Made by a program: the position numbers and the translations under genes
In this document: piece by piece, positions 18,634 through 27,222 of the stretch
How positions within the stretch are numbered: the first letter of the stretch is position 1
Layout: every line of letters starts with the position of its first letter
DNA from: DASZHJ01 sp035604335
GTDB taxonomy: Bacteria; Pseudomonadota; Alphaproteobacteria; ATCC43930; CGMCC-115725
Assembly: GCA_035604335.1 (NCBI GenBank)
Contig: DATNIT010000076.1
Span: 33,036-97,035, forward strand
Reading direction: 5' to 3'
Length of the DNA stretch: 64,000 nt
The notes under the pieces: generated by a model
Databases searched by the model: none
The model's input: only the letters and a program-made list of their open reading frames with translations
Told to the model about the DNA's origin: nothing

Positions 18634-19667
18634 CCGACACTCTCGTCTCCGACGCGGCGGAGCGCCTATTTGCCGATCTGGCCACGCCCGACGTTGTGAA
18701 CGCCGCCGAGGCTGGCACGTGGCCCGCGGAGCTCTGGACCGCGGTGACGGAGGCGGGCTTTCTCGATGCGCTCGGCGGTACGTCCGGCGGCGCGCTCGAC
18801 GGGCTCGGCGATGCCGTCGATGTGCTGCGCGCGGCCGGCCGCTATTCCGTGCCGCTGCCGGTGGCGGAGACGATGCTGGCGCGCTGGCTCGCCAACCGCG
18901 TCGGATTGGCTCCGCCGGAAGGGCCGCTCGCGTTGGCGGTGGAGGGACCGGAGGACCATCTCGAGCTGCGCCGCATGGGCGCCGACTGGCAGCTCTCGGG
19001 CACGGCCCGCAGCGTGCCTTGGGCCAGCAATGCCAGGGGTCTCGTGGTGTCCACCAGCGTGGCGGTGGCCCTGGTCGCGCCGGTAGGCGCCATGATCAAG
19101 CAGGGCAAGAACCTCGCCGGCGAGCCGCGGGACGATATCGCGTTGGAGCTCAAGCTCGATGCCCGGTCGGTTGCCGGCGCTCCCATGGATGCCGATGCCG
19201 CCGTGGTCTACCGGCTTGGGGCGTTGTTTCGGGCGGCGCAAATGACGGGGGCCCTCGAAGAGGCGCTGCAGCTTGCGGTGACCTACGCCGGCGACCGCGT
19301 GCAGTTCGGCCGCCCGATCGGCAAGTTCCAGGCGATCCAGCAGCAGCTGGCGCTGGCGGCGGAGCAGGTGGCCGCCGCCGGCGTCGCGGTCGCCTCGGCA
19401 GTCGCAGCAGGCGCCGGCGATCTCGCCTTTGCCGCGGGCGCGGCGAAGCTTCGTGTCGGCGAGGCCGCGGGCAAGGTGGCCGACATCGTGCATCAAGTTC
19501 ATGGCGCCATCGGGTTCACCCATGAGCATCGCCTGCATCAGCTGACGCGGCGCTTGTGGTCGTGGCGCGACGAGTTTGGCGTCGAGAGCGCCTGGGCGCT
19601 GGAGCTTGGCCGTTTGGCGGCCAGCCAGGGCGCGGACGGCATCTGGCCTTTCCTCGCACAGCGCTGA
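18630..19667 (+). CDS. Acyl-CoA dehydrogenase (small partner)
   Basis: A 345-residue, divergent acyl-CoA dehydrogenase. The N-terminal and middle domains are short and degenerate (LGGTSGGALDGLGDAVDVL), whereas the C-terminal domain is well kept (YAGDRVQFGRPIGKFQAIQQQLA; VHQVHGAIGFTHEHRLHQLTRRL). This is typical of the smaller subunit of alpha-2-beta-2 acyl-CoA dehydrogenases, where only one partner holds a full FAD site. It starts at an ATG overlapping the previous stop and is followed after one base by the acyl-CoA synthetase, so all three are co-translated. Confidence 0.88.
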   Translation: MTDTLVSDAAERLFADLATPDVVNAAEAGTWPAELWTAVTEAGFLDALGGTSGGALDGLGDAVDVLRAAGRYSVPLPVAETMLARWLANRVGLAPPEGPLALAVEGPEDHLELRRMGADWQLSGTARSVPWASNARGLVVSTSVAVALVAPVGAMIKQGKNLAGEPRDDIALELKLDARSVAGAPMDADAAVVYRLGALFRAAQMTGALEEALQLAVTYAGDRVQFGRPIGKFQAIQQQLALAAEQVAAAGVAVASAVAAGAGDLAFAAGAAKLRVGEAAGKVADIVHQVHGAIGFTHEHRLHQLTRRLWSWRDEFGVESAWALELGRLAASQGADGIWPFLAQR

Positions 19668-19668
19668 G

Positions 19669-21834
19669 ATGAGCTTCCCGGGCAGCGAGCGGCGCGATCT
19701 CTCCGCGTTGTTTCGTCCCCGCTCCGTGGCGGTGATCGGCGCTTCCGGCGACACCGGCCATGTCCGCGGCCGCATCACCGCGCAGCTCCTCAATTGCGGC
19801 TATTCCGGCCGGATCTTTCTCGTGAGCCCCAGGGGCGGCGAGATCCTCGGCCGCGCCACTTATCCCACGATCGCCGCGCTGCCGGAGGCCGTCGACCTCG
19901 CGCTGATCGCGATCCCTGCGGACGCGGTGGCGGGCGTGCTCGAGGAGTGCGCCGCGGCGGGCGTGCGCGCGGCCTACATCTTCAGCTCCGGGTTTGCCGA
20001 GGAAGGCGGCGCCAGACGCGAGCTCCAGTCGCGCATCCGCGAGATCGCGCGGCGTACGGGCATGATGGTGGCGGGCCCCAACGCCGTCGGGCTCATGAAT
20101 GTGGGCCTTTCGCTGGTGGCGAGTTTCACGCCGGCGGTCGATCTCGCCGTCTTGCCACGACTGCGCGAGGCCGTGGCGCCGCGGCGCATCGCCGTCGTCT
20201 CGCAGAGCGGCGGCCTCGCTTTTGCGTTCTTCAACCGAGGACTCCAGCGTCGATTGCCGTTCAGCTACGTCGTCAACACCGGAAACGAGGCCGACCTCGA
20301 CATCGTCGATGCCGGCGAGTTCCTGCTGGACGACCCGCAGACCGGCGTCGTGCTGATGTTCGTGGAGCAGGTTCGGCGCGGACCCGAGTTCATCGCGATG
20401 GCGCGGCGCTCGCTCCGCCTCGGCAAGCCCATCGTGGTCGCCAAGATCGGCCGCTCGGCGGCGGCGCGCCGGGCGGCCATATCGCACACGGCGAGCCTGA
20501 CCGGCTCCGATGCGGCCTACGAGGCGGTGTTCCGACGCTACGGCGTGATCCGCGGCGATGATCAGGATGACATGCTCGACGTTGCCGCCGCCGCGGCACT
20601 CTGTCCGGAGCCGAAGGGCACGCGCGCGGGCGTCATCACGATTTCGGGCGGCGTCGGCGGATGGCTCGCGGACACGCTGGAGACCAACGGTCTTCTCGTG
20701 CCGGAATTCAGCGCTGGCCTGCAGGCAAAGATCCGCGCTTTCCTGCCGAGCTACGGCGCCGCCGGCAATCCCATCGACATCACGGGGCAAGCGATCGGCA
20801 CGGATTTCCGCGTGCGCGCGCTCGAGGCGCTGGAAGCGAGCGACGAGATCGACGCGATCGTGGTCGCGAGCTCTCTTGCCGCGGACACGCGGCTCTCGAG
20901 CGAGCGGCCTCGGCTCAAAGAGATCGCCGGCCGGTCCCGCAAGCCGATCCTGTTCTACACCTATCCGTTACCCGCCGAGTCCGCACGCGCGGAGCTCGAT
21001 GCCGTCGGCGTGCCGCTCTACACCAGCATGCGCGGCGTTGCTCGTGCGCTCTATCTGCTCGCGGAACGCGTCCGCGCTGCGGAGACCGACTCGCGGCCCG
21101 AGGCGACGCTCACCGAGCCGGCGTCGGGCTACGTCGCGGCGGCCCGCCGGCTCGACCGGGTCGGCGACACGCTGACCGAATCGGAAGCGTTCGAGATCCT
21201 CGGTGACTACGGTATCGCGGTGCCTGAGCGTCGGCTTGCGGCCAGCGTCGACGAGGCGGCTCGGGCGGCGGCCGAGATCGGGTTTCCCGTGGCGCTCAAG
21301 GTACAGTCTCCGGAAATTCCCCATAAGACCGACGCGGGCGCGCTGGCGCTGGGCCTGACCGATGACGCCGCGGTGAGGACCGCCTACGAGACCGTTCTCG
21401 CGAATGCGCGGCGCGCGGTTCCGAACGCCTGCATCCACGGCGTTCTCGTCGAGGCGATGGCGAAGCCCGGCCTCGAGCTGTTGCTGGGCGTGAACCGCGA
21501 CGACACGTTCGGCCCGATGCTCCTGCTCGGGCGTGGCGGGGTCGACGCCGAGCTCGTGGCGGATCGAGTCATGACGCCGCTCCCCATCGATGAGGCCGAG
21601 GCCGAGCGGCTCATCGACCGTCTGGATCGTGGGCGTATGATGCAAGCGCACCGCGGTCGTCCGGCGCGTGATCACGCGGCGCTGGCGAGGCTCATGGTCA
21701 TGCTGGGCCGACTGGCGTGGGATTTCCGCGACCGGATTCGCGAAATCGACCTCAATCCCGTCATCGTTGGCGCGGACGGCGAGGGAGTTGCGGTGGTCGA
21801 CGCACTCATGGTTCAAGAGACGCGAGAGCGCTGA
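19669..21834 (+). CDS. NDP-forming acyl-CoA synthetase / acetate-CoA ligase family
   Basis: A 721-residue fused enzyme. Residues about 10-140 are a CoA-binding Rossmann domain (LFRPRSVAVIGASGDTGHVRG). Residues 150-460 are succinyl-CoA-synthetase-like, with the phosphohistidine candidate in RRAAISHTASLTGSD. Residues 510-720 form an ATP-grasp domain (VALKVQSPEIPHKTDAGA; DLNPVIVGADGEGVAVVDAL). It links a carboxylic acid to CoA with ATP hydrolysed to ADP, or the reverse. The gene follows the two acyl-CoA dehydrogenases by one base and probably activates the acid they oxidise, or releases it as an energy-conserving last step. Confidence 0.9.
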   Translation: MSFPGSERRDLSALFRPRSVAVIGASGDTGHVRGRITAQLLNCGYSGRIFLVSPRGGEILGRATYPTIAALPEAVDLALIAIPADAVAGVLEECAAAGVRAAYIFSSGFAEEGGARRELQSRIREIARRTGMMVAGPNAVGLMNVGLSLVASFTPAVDLAVLPRLREAVAPRRIAVVSQSGGLAFAFFNRGLQRRLPFSYVVNTGNEADLDIVDAGEFLLDDPQTGVVLMFVEQVRRGPEFIAMARRSLRLGKPIVVAKIGRSAAARRAAISHTASLTGSDAAYEAVFRRYGVIRGDDQDDMLDVAAAAALCPEPKGTRAGVITISGGVGGWLADTLETNGLLVPEFSAGLQAKIRAFLPSYGAAGNPIDITGQAIGTDFRVRALEALEASDEIDAIVVASSLAADTRLSSERPRLKEIAGRSRKPILFYTYPLPAESARAELDAVGVPLYTSMRGVARALYLLAERVRAAETDSRPEATLTEPASGYVAAARRLDRVGDTLTESEAFEILGDYGIAVPERRLAASVDEAARAAAEIGFPVALKVQSPEIPHKTDAGALALGLTDDAAVRTAYETVLANARRAVPNACIHGVLVEAMAKPGLELLLGVNRDDTFGPMLLLGRGGVDAELVADRVMTPLPIDEAEAERLIDRLDRGRMMQAHRGRPARDHAALARLMVMLGRLAWDFRDRIREIDLNPVIVGADGEGVAVVDALMVQETRER

Positions 21835-21847
21835 CCAAAGGAGCATC

Positions 21848-23098
21848 ATGCCCGATCAAGCGCCGCGGCAACGGGAGGGCGTCATCATCGAGAGCGCGGC
21901 GTCCTGGCGCATCGCCGTGGTGTCGATGCTCGTCATCTCGATCGGCTGGGGCGCGCCATATCTGATCGCGGTGGCGCTGAAGCCCATGGCGGCGGATCTC
22001 GGCTCCGCGCGCTCGGTGCCGTCGCTCGCGAGCTCGTTCGCCTATATCGGAATCGGCGTGGGCGGCATCTTCATGGGCTGGTGGGCGGATCGCGTTGGCG
22101 CCATGTGGACGGCTCTTCTGGGCTCGATCATGATCGGCGCCGGCGCCATGGTGGCCAGCGGCGGCGCCGAGTGGCAGCTCTATATCGGATACGGCGTCAT
22201 GATCGGCCTATTCGGGGGTGCCGGCCTGTTCGCGCCCCTGATGGCCAATACCAGCCGCTGGTTTCATGCGCGGCGTGGCACGGCGCTCGCGATCGTGGCC
22301 AGCGGCCAGCAGATCGCCGGTGCCTGCTGGCCTCTGGTGTTCCGCTTCGCGCTCGACCGCGTGGGCTGGCGCACCACGCTCTTCTGGTATGGCGCGCTCG
22401 TTCTGGCAGTGGTTCCGGCGCTTTGTCTCATGCTGCGTCATCGGCCGCCCGTGCCCGCGGCGTCCGCGCCGGTCCGTGGGCCGCACGGGACGGGCCGCCC
22501 GCCGGAATTCGCGTCCAACGCCGTCCAAGCCGTGCTGTGCGCCGCCATCGTCTGTTGCTGCGTTCCGATGGCTCTGCCCTTGGCGCATCTCGTCGCATTC
22601 TGCAGCGACCTCGGCTACGCGCCGGCTCGCGGCACGGAGATGCTGACTCTCTTGCTGGTGGCCGCGTTTCTGAGCCGGATGATCTGGGGGCGCATGTCCG
22701 ACCGCATCGGCGGACTCAAGACCATCATGGTGGGCTCTCTTGCCCAGGCGGTGTTCCTCGCGTGCTATCTCTTCGTCGACAATCTAGTCGGGCTCTACGC
22801 GGTGTCGGCGGCATTCGGGGTGGGCTTCGGCGGTATCATTCCGAGCTACGTGCTGACGGTGCGAGACCTGTTTCCGGCAAGCGAGGCCGGATGGCGCATC
22901 GGGACCGTCCTGCTGTTCGGCCTCTTGGGCATGGCGCTCGGCGCCTGGATGGGCGGCGCGATCTATGACTGGTTCGCCTACTACAAACCCGCCTTTGCCG
23001 CCGGCGTCGCTTTCAACATCGGCAATCTCGTCCTGATCGGAAGCTTGCTGGCGCGGGGCACCCGGCGGCCGATCTTGCCGATAGCGCGCACCGCTTGA
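21848..23098 (+). CDS. MFS transporter, monocarboxylate/OFA-like
   Basis: Major facilitator carrier of 416 residues with about twelve membrane segments. The first begins IAVVSMLVISIGWGAPYL, and the loop 2-3 signature reads GWWADRVGAMWTA. A second signature follows the central loop (WGRMSDRIGGLKTIMV). It is probably an inner-membrane proton symporter for an organic acid, since it lies between the acyl-CoA synthetase and the enoyl-CoA hydratase. The start ATG at 21848 is preceded by AAAGGAGC. Substrate and direction cannot be read from the sequence. Confidence 0.88.
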   Translation: MPDQAPRQREGVIIESAASWRIAVVSMLVISIGWGAPYLIAVALKPMAADLGSARSVPSLASSFAYIGIGVGGIFMGWWADRVGAMWTALLGSIMIGAGAMVASGGAEWQLYIGYGVMIGLFGGAGLFAPLMANTSRWFHARRGTALAIVASGQQIAGACWPLVFRFALDRVGWRTTLFWYGALVLAVVPALCLMLRHRPPVPAASAPVRGPHGTGRPPEFASNAVQAVLCAAIVCCCVPMALPLAHLVAFCSDLGYAPARGTEMLTLLLVAAFLSRMIWGRMSDRIGGLKTIMVGSLAQAVFLACYLFVDNLVGLYAVSAAFGVGFGGIIPSYVLTVRDLFPASEAGWRIGTVLLFGLLGMALGAWMGGAIYDWFAYYKPAFAAGVAFNIGNLVLIGSLLARGTRRPILPIARTA

Positions 23099-23110
23099 GG
23101 AGATAGGGAC

Positions 23111-23899
23111 ATGACCGACAGCATCCGCTTCGAGATCGATGGCGGTATCGCCACCATCACGCTCAATCGCCCCGAGCGCATGAATGCGTTCACCTGGGAG
23201 ATGATCGATGCCTGGGCCGAGGCGCTGGCGGAATGTCGACGCAACGACGCGGTCTCGGTGGTGATCCTCACCGGCGCCGGCAAGGCCTTCTGCAGCGGCG
23301 GCGACATCGGCGAGATGCGCAAGCGCGGCGATCTCACTCCCCTCGAGCGCAAGACCGAGCTCGAGCGCCATGTGCACAAGATCCCGCTGGCGATGGAGGC
23401 GCTCGACAAGCCCGTGATTGCCGCCATCAACGGCGCGGCGACCGGCGCGGGCCTCGATCTCGCGCTCATGGCCGACCTGCGCATCGCCGCCGAGAGCGCG
23501 CGGCTGGGCGAGACCTACGTCAAGGTCGGACTGGTACCGGGCGCCGGCGGAGCCTGGCTCTTGCCGCGGCTGGTCGGCACGGCCAAAGCGCTGGAATTGT
23601 TCTGGACCGGCGACATCATCGACGCGCGCGAGGCCGAGCGCATCGGCCTCGTCAACAAGGTCGTGCCGGATGCCGAGCTCATGGCCGTCACCCGCGCGCT
23701 TGCCGAGAAGATCGCCAGCGGGCCGCCGCTCTCCGCCCGCTTCATCAAACGGGCCGTGTACGAAGGCGCGCGCAGCGATCTTCGAAGCGCGCTCGACCTC
23801 ATCTCGTCGCACTACGCCGTGGTCGCCACCTCCGCCGATCATCGCGAGGCCGTCAACGCCTATCTCGAGAAGCGCAAGCCGGTTTTCACGGGACGTTGA
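23111..23899 (+). CDS. Enoyl-CoA hydratase/isomerase
   Basis: Crotonase-fold enzyme of 262 residues that hydrates enoyl-CoA or isomerises its double bond. Visible motifs are TLNRPERMNAFTWEM, the oxyanion-hole AFCSGGDIGEM (about residue 63) and AAINGAATGAGLDLALMADLRIA with LGETYVKVGLVPGAGGAWLL. The catalytic glutamate positions appear as E in GETYVKVG and an altered residue in VPGAGGA, so it may be an isomerase or related activity rather than a classical hydratase. It is the last gene of the acyl-CoA degradation operon and converges on the Liv-type ATPase gene. Confidence 0.9.
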   Translation: MTDSIRFEIDGGIATITLNRPERMNAFTWEMIDAWAEALAECRRNDAVSVVILTGAGKAFCSGGDIGEMRKRGDLTPLERKTELERHVHKIPLAMEALDKPVIAAINGAATGAGLDLALMADLRIAAESARLGETYVKVGLVPGAGGAWLLPRLVGTAKALELFWTGDIIDAREAERIGLVNKVVPDAELMAVTRALAEKIASGPPLSARFIKRAVYEGARSDLRSALDLISSHYAVVATSADHREAVNAYLEKRKPVFTGR

Positions 23900-23917
23900 G
23901 CCTGGGTTCCGACCCGG

Positions 23918-24640
23918 TCAACGCAGTCCGAAATAGGCCCGCCGCAGCGCGTCGTTCGCGTGCATCTCCGCGACGCCGCCCGCGAAGCCGATCCGGCCGC
24001 CCTCCAGGGTATAGACGCGGTCGGCGAGGTCGAGGAACCGGACGTTCTGCTCCGCGACCAGGAGCGACAAGCCCTGAGCGCGGAAATCGCGGAGCACGCG
24101 GATGACCTCGTTGACGAAGAGCGGCGACAGGCCCGCCGACGGCTCGTCCATCACCAGGAGCTTGGGATTTCCGGCCAGCGCCTTCGCGACTCCCAACATC
24201 TTGCGCTGGCCGCCGGAGAGGCTACTCGCGAGCGCCCGCTTCTTCTCGGCGAGCGCGGGAAACACGGCGTAGAGCTCCGCGGCGCGCCCGCCCGCCTCTC
24301 TGCGATCGAGGAACTGCGCGCCGATGCGGATGTTCTCCTCGATGGTGAGCCCGGGGAACCCAGCGGTCTCCGACATATAGACCATGCCGCGGCGGACCCG
24401 GCGATCGGTGCGCAGCGCGGTTACGTCCTCGCCCACGAAGCGCACCGCGCCACGCCACGCTGGCAGCAAGCCCATAATCACCCTGAGGAGCGTGGTCTTG
24501 CCCGCGCCGTTGGCGCCGAGCAGAACCACGCTCTCGCGCTCGTGCACGGTGAGGCTCGCTCCCCACAGCACCTGCACGCGCCCGTAGCCGGCTTCCACCG
24601 CGTCGACGTCGAGCAGCGGCGCGCGCTCAGGCGGCAGCAT
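23918..24640 (-). CDS. Branched-chain-type ABC importer ATPase, LivF-like
   Basis: Cytoplasmic ATPase of 240 residues with Walker A GANGAGKTT, signature LSGGQRKMLGVAKAL, Walker B LLVMDEPSAGLSP and a compact C terminus without a regulatory domain. The start at 24640 (MLPPERAPLLDVDAVEAGYG) overlaps the LivG-like gene end by 14 bases. It closes a five-gene importer operon (binding protein, LivH, LivM, LivG, LivF). Such systems carry branched-chain amino acids but often aromatic or other carboxylic acids, which suits the neighbouring acyl-CoA and molybdenum hydroxylase genes. Confidence 0.9.
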   Translation of the reverse strand: MLPPERAPLLDVDAVEAGYGRVQVLWGASLTVHERESVVLLGANGAGKTTLLRVIMGLLPAWRGAVRFVGEDVTALRTDRRVRRGMVYMSETAGFPGLTIEENIRIGAQFLDRREAGGRAAELYAVFPALAEKKRALASSLSGGQRKMLGVAKALAGNPKLLVMDEPSAGLSPLFVNEVIRVLRDFRAQGLSLLVAEQNVRFLDLADRVYTLEGGRIGFAGGVAEMHANDALRRAYFGLR

Positions 24641-25358
24641 GGTCGGCTCCAAGGAACACTTCGACCACTTGCGGCTCCCGGATCGCGTCGGCAAGCACGC
24701 CTTCGAAAATCTCCTTGCCGGCGTTCAAGACGATCACGCGGTCGGTGATCTCCTCGATGAAGCCCATCAGGTGCTCGACCACCAGGAGCGCGATGCCCGT
24801 GCGGGCGAGCTCGCGAAGCTTCACCGCCACGCGCGCCAGCTCCGTGGGGTTGAGACCGGCCGCGAGCTCGTCGACGCACAGGAGCCTCGGGCCGGTGGCG
24901 AGCGCGCGCGCCAGATCCAGCATCTTCTGCTGGGCGCTGTTGAGCTCGCCCGCGCGGCGGTTGCGCGAGGAGTCGAGGTCGACGGCCGCGAGCAGCGCAC
25001 GGGCGTCGACCGCTCCCGCGGGATTGCGCCCGTAGGCGATCGCGACCTCGATATTCTCGTGCACCGTCAGGGTCAGGAACGGCTTCGGCACCTGGAAAGT
25101 CCGGTTGATGCCGAGATGAGCGAGGCGATGAGAGGGCAGGCCGCCCACCGAGCGCCCCTCGAAGCGCACGCTGCCGCCGTCCGGCGGGTAGAGGCCGGTG
25201 ATCACGTTGATGCAGGTGGTCTTTCCGGAGCCGTTGGGTCCGACCAGGCCTAGGATCTCGCCGGCGTTCAGATGGAAGTTGACGCCGTCGAGGGCGCTGA
25301 AGCCGCCGAAGCGCTTGACCAGGCCCTCCACGCGAAGCAGCCGAGCATCAGGGGACAT
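24627..25358 (-). CDS. Branched-chain-type ABC importer ATPase, LivG-like
   Basis: Second ATPase of the importer, 243 residues. Walker A is GPNGSGKTTCINVITGLY, Walker B LLCVDELAAGLNPTEL and H-loop LLVVEHLMGFIEEI. The signature region reads LNSAQQKMLDLARALA, which departs from the common LSGGQ or PYGQQ forms. It should pair with LivF as the ATPase heterodimer. It overlaps LivM by 11 bases upstream and LivF by 14 bases downstream, so the unit is translationally coupled. Confidence 0.9.
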   Translation of the reverse strand: MSPDARLLRVEGLVKRFGGFSALDGVNFHLNAGEILGLVGPNGSGKTTCINVITGLYPPDGGSVRFEGRSVGGLPSHRLAHLGINRTFQVPKPFLTLTVHENIEVAIAYGRNPAGAVDARALLAAVDLDSSRNRRAGELNSAQQKMLDLARALATGPRLLCVDELAAGLNPTELARVAVKLRELARTGIALLVVEHLMGFIEEITDRVIVLNAGKEIFEGVLADAIREPQVVEVFLGADHAAA

Positions 25359-26268
25359 CGATCCCTCGCCGGCGCAGGAGCGAGGTCAGCCCATTGGGCA
25401 GAAACAGCACGAGGCCCATGATCAGGCAGCCGTATATGAGCTGGAAGTACTGCGGCGCCGTGATACCGATGGTGTTGTAGATGCCGTAGAGGATGACGAC
25501 GCCGAGGATCGGGCCCAGCACCGTCGCGGTGCCGCCGAACAGCGCGAAGACGATGGCGAAGATCGTGAACTCGCCCTGGAAGGCGGTGTCGGCGTAGAAC
25601 ACCGATACGTACCAGGCGAAGACACCGCCCATGAGGCCCGCGATCAGCGCCGAGAGCAGCCAGGCGATGATCCTCGCGCGCACCACGTCGATCCCGGCCA
25701 TAGCCGCGCTGATTGCGTCCTCGCGGATCGCCTGAAGCGCGAGACCGAAGCGGGAGTTCCGGAGGTAGATCACCAGGAGCAAGGTCGCGGCCAGGATCGC
25801 GAGCGCGGTCGCATAAGCGAAATCGGGCGCGTACACGCCCGAGAGACTGACCCCGTAGGGCCCGCCGGTGATCGGCTCCAGCGCCGGATTCGAGACCACC
25901 TGCAGCACCGCGAGGGCCGCCGCAAGATTGGCGATGGAGAAATAGGCTCCCGAGAGCCGGAAAAGCGGCGTCAGCAGCAGCCCCAGCATCATCGCCGCCG
26001 CGCCGGCCACCGCGAGAGCCGCGAGCGGCGGCGCGTGCAGGTGCATGACCATGAGCGAGAATCCGTAGGCGCCGGTGCCGAAGAACCCGACATAGCCGAA
26101 GGGCAGATAGCCCGTGAAGCCGTAGATGACGTTGACGCCCTGGGCGAGCCCCATGAACACGACGAAATTGAACAAGAGAAGATGGTTGCTGTAGACCGCC
26201 GGCAATGCCGCCAGCACCGCGATTACCGGCACGAGCACGGCGAGTACGTGGCGCAGCAGCCTAGGCAC
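25348..26268 (-). CDS. Branched-chain-type ABC importer permease, LivM-like
   Basis: A 306-residue inner-membrane permease with about eight to ten hydrophobic segments. The conserved signature YGFTGYLPFGYVGFFGTGAYGF (about residues 49-70) and the cytoplasmic FGLALQAIREDAISAAMAGIDVVRARI are typical of LivM. It overlaps LivH by 8 bases and LivG by 11. With LivH it forms the translocation channel. Confidence 0.9.
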   Translation of the reverse strand: MPRLLRHVLAVLVPVIAVLAALPAVYSNHLLLFNFVVFMGLAQGVNVIYGFTGYLPFGYVGFFGTGAYGFSLMVMHLHAPPLAALAVAGAAAMMLGLLLTPLFRLSGAYFSIANLAAALAVLQVVSNPALEPITGGPYGVSLSGVYAPDFAYATALAILAATLLLVIYLRNSRFGLALQAIREDAISAAMAGIDVVRARIIAWLLSALIAGLMGGVFAWYVSVFYADTAFQGEFTIFAIVFALFGGTATVLGPILGVVILYGIYNTIGITAPQYFQLIYGCLIMGLVLFLPNGLTSLLRRRGIDVP

Positions 26269-27172
26269 GCCGCACCTGCCGTCCCAGCAAACCGCTCGGC
26301 CGCACGAGCAGCACCGCGATCAGCACGAGGTAGGGCAGCAAGTTCGCCCAGGAGCTGAGATAGCGTTGCATCACCATATAAGAGACGCCGTAGAGTATTC
26401 CGCCGAGCACGGTGCCCAGCGGATTGCCGAGCGAGCCGATCACGATCACCGTAAAGGACGTGATGGTGACGTCCACGCCCATGGCGGGCGTGATGACGTT
26501 GAGCATGAACGGCGCGAACACGCCCGCGACCGCCGCGAGCCCCAAGCCGATCCCGAACGCGATCGCGGAGACGCGGTGGACGTCGATGCCCGTGCTCACG
26601 GCTTCCTCGCGATGCACCATCACCGCCCGCGTGAGATAGCCGATCCGCGTCCGATACAGGTAGAGATAGATGCCGACCACCGCGACGGCGCTGACGCCGG
26701 CGCTGATGACCCAGGTCTTGGGAAAGCTCTGGCCGAGGATCGCCATCGGCCCAACCGCGAGCGCGCGGCCGGGGATCGAGTGCTCGCTGGTGCCGAAGGA
26801 GATCGTCGCGAGCGCCTGGATCACCTGAGAGAGCCCGAAGAACAGGATGATCGAGAGCATCTCGGGATCGCGCGCGGTGAGAAGCCGCGGCACCAGGGCG
26901 TAGTAGAGCGGAAACGCCAGCAGCGCGAACAGTGCGAAGACGAAGAGCGCCGAGACGATCGGCGAGGCGCTCAGGAACTCGAACGCGAAATAGGCGGCGA
27001 AGGCGCCCAGCATCAGGAAATCGCCATGCGCGAGATTGACGATGCGCATGACGCCGAAGATCAGATTGAGGCCGAGCCCGATCAGGCTGAAGTAAAGACC
27101 ATAGATGAGGCCGCCGACCAGGCTGAAGAACAACCCGTTGACGATCTCGGTCGCGAGCGGAGACGAGAGCAT
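26261..27172 (-). CDS. Branched-chain-type ABC importer permease, LivH-like
   Basis: A 303-residue inner-membrane permease with about eight hydrophobic segments. YFSLIGLGLNLIFGVMRIVNLAHGDFLMLGAF near the N terminus and GYLTRAVMVHREEAVSTGIDVHRV are LivH hallmarks. It is the second gene of the importer operon, 50 bases after the binding-protein gene, and overlaps LivM by 8 bases. The gap between binding protein and LivH (27173-27222) shows no strong hairpin. Confidence 0.9.
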   Translation of the reverse strand: MLSSPLATEIVNGLFFSLVGGLIYGLYFSLIGLGLNLIFGVMRIVNLAHGDFLMLGAFAAYFAFEFLSASPIVSALFVFALFALLAFPLYYALVPRLLTARDPEMLSIILFFGLSQVIQALATISFGTSEHSIPGRALAVGPMAILGQSFPKTWVISAGVSAVAVVGIYLYLYRTRIGYLTRAVMVHREEAVSTGIDVHRVSAIAFGIGLGLAAVAGVFAPFMLNVITPAMGVDVTITSFTVIVIGSLGNPLGTVLGGILYGVSYMVMQRYLSSWANLLPYLVLIAVLLVRPSGLLGRQVRRA

Positions 27173-27222
27173 GCGGCGGGCGCGGCCGCTATGTCAGGCG
27201 AGCGGGGCCCGCGAGGATCGCT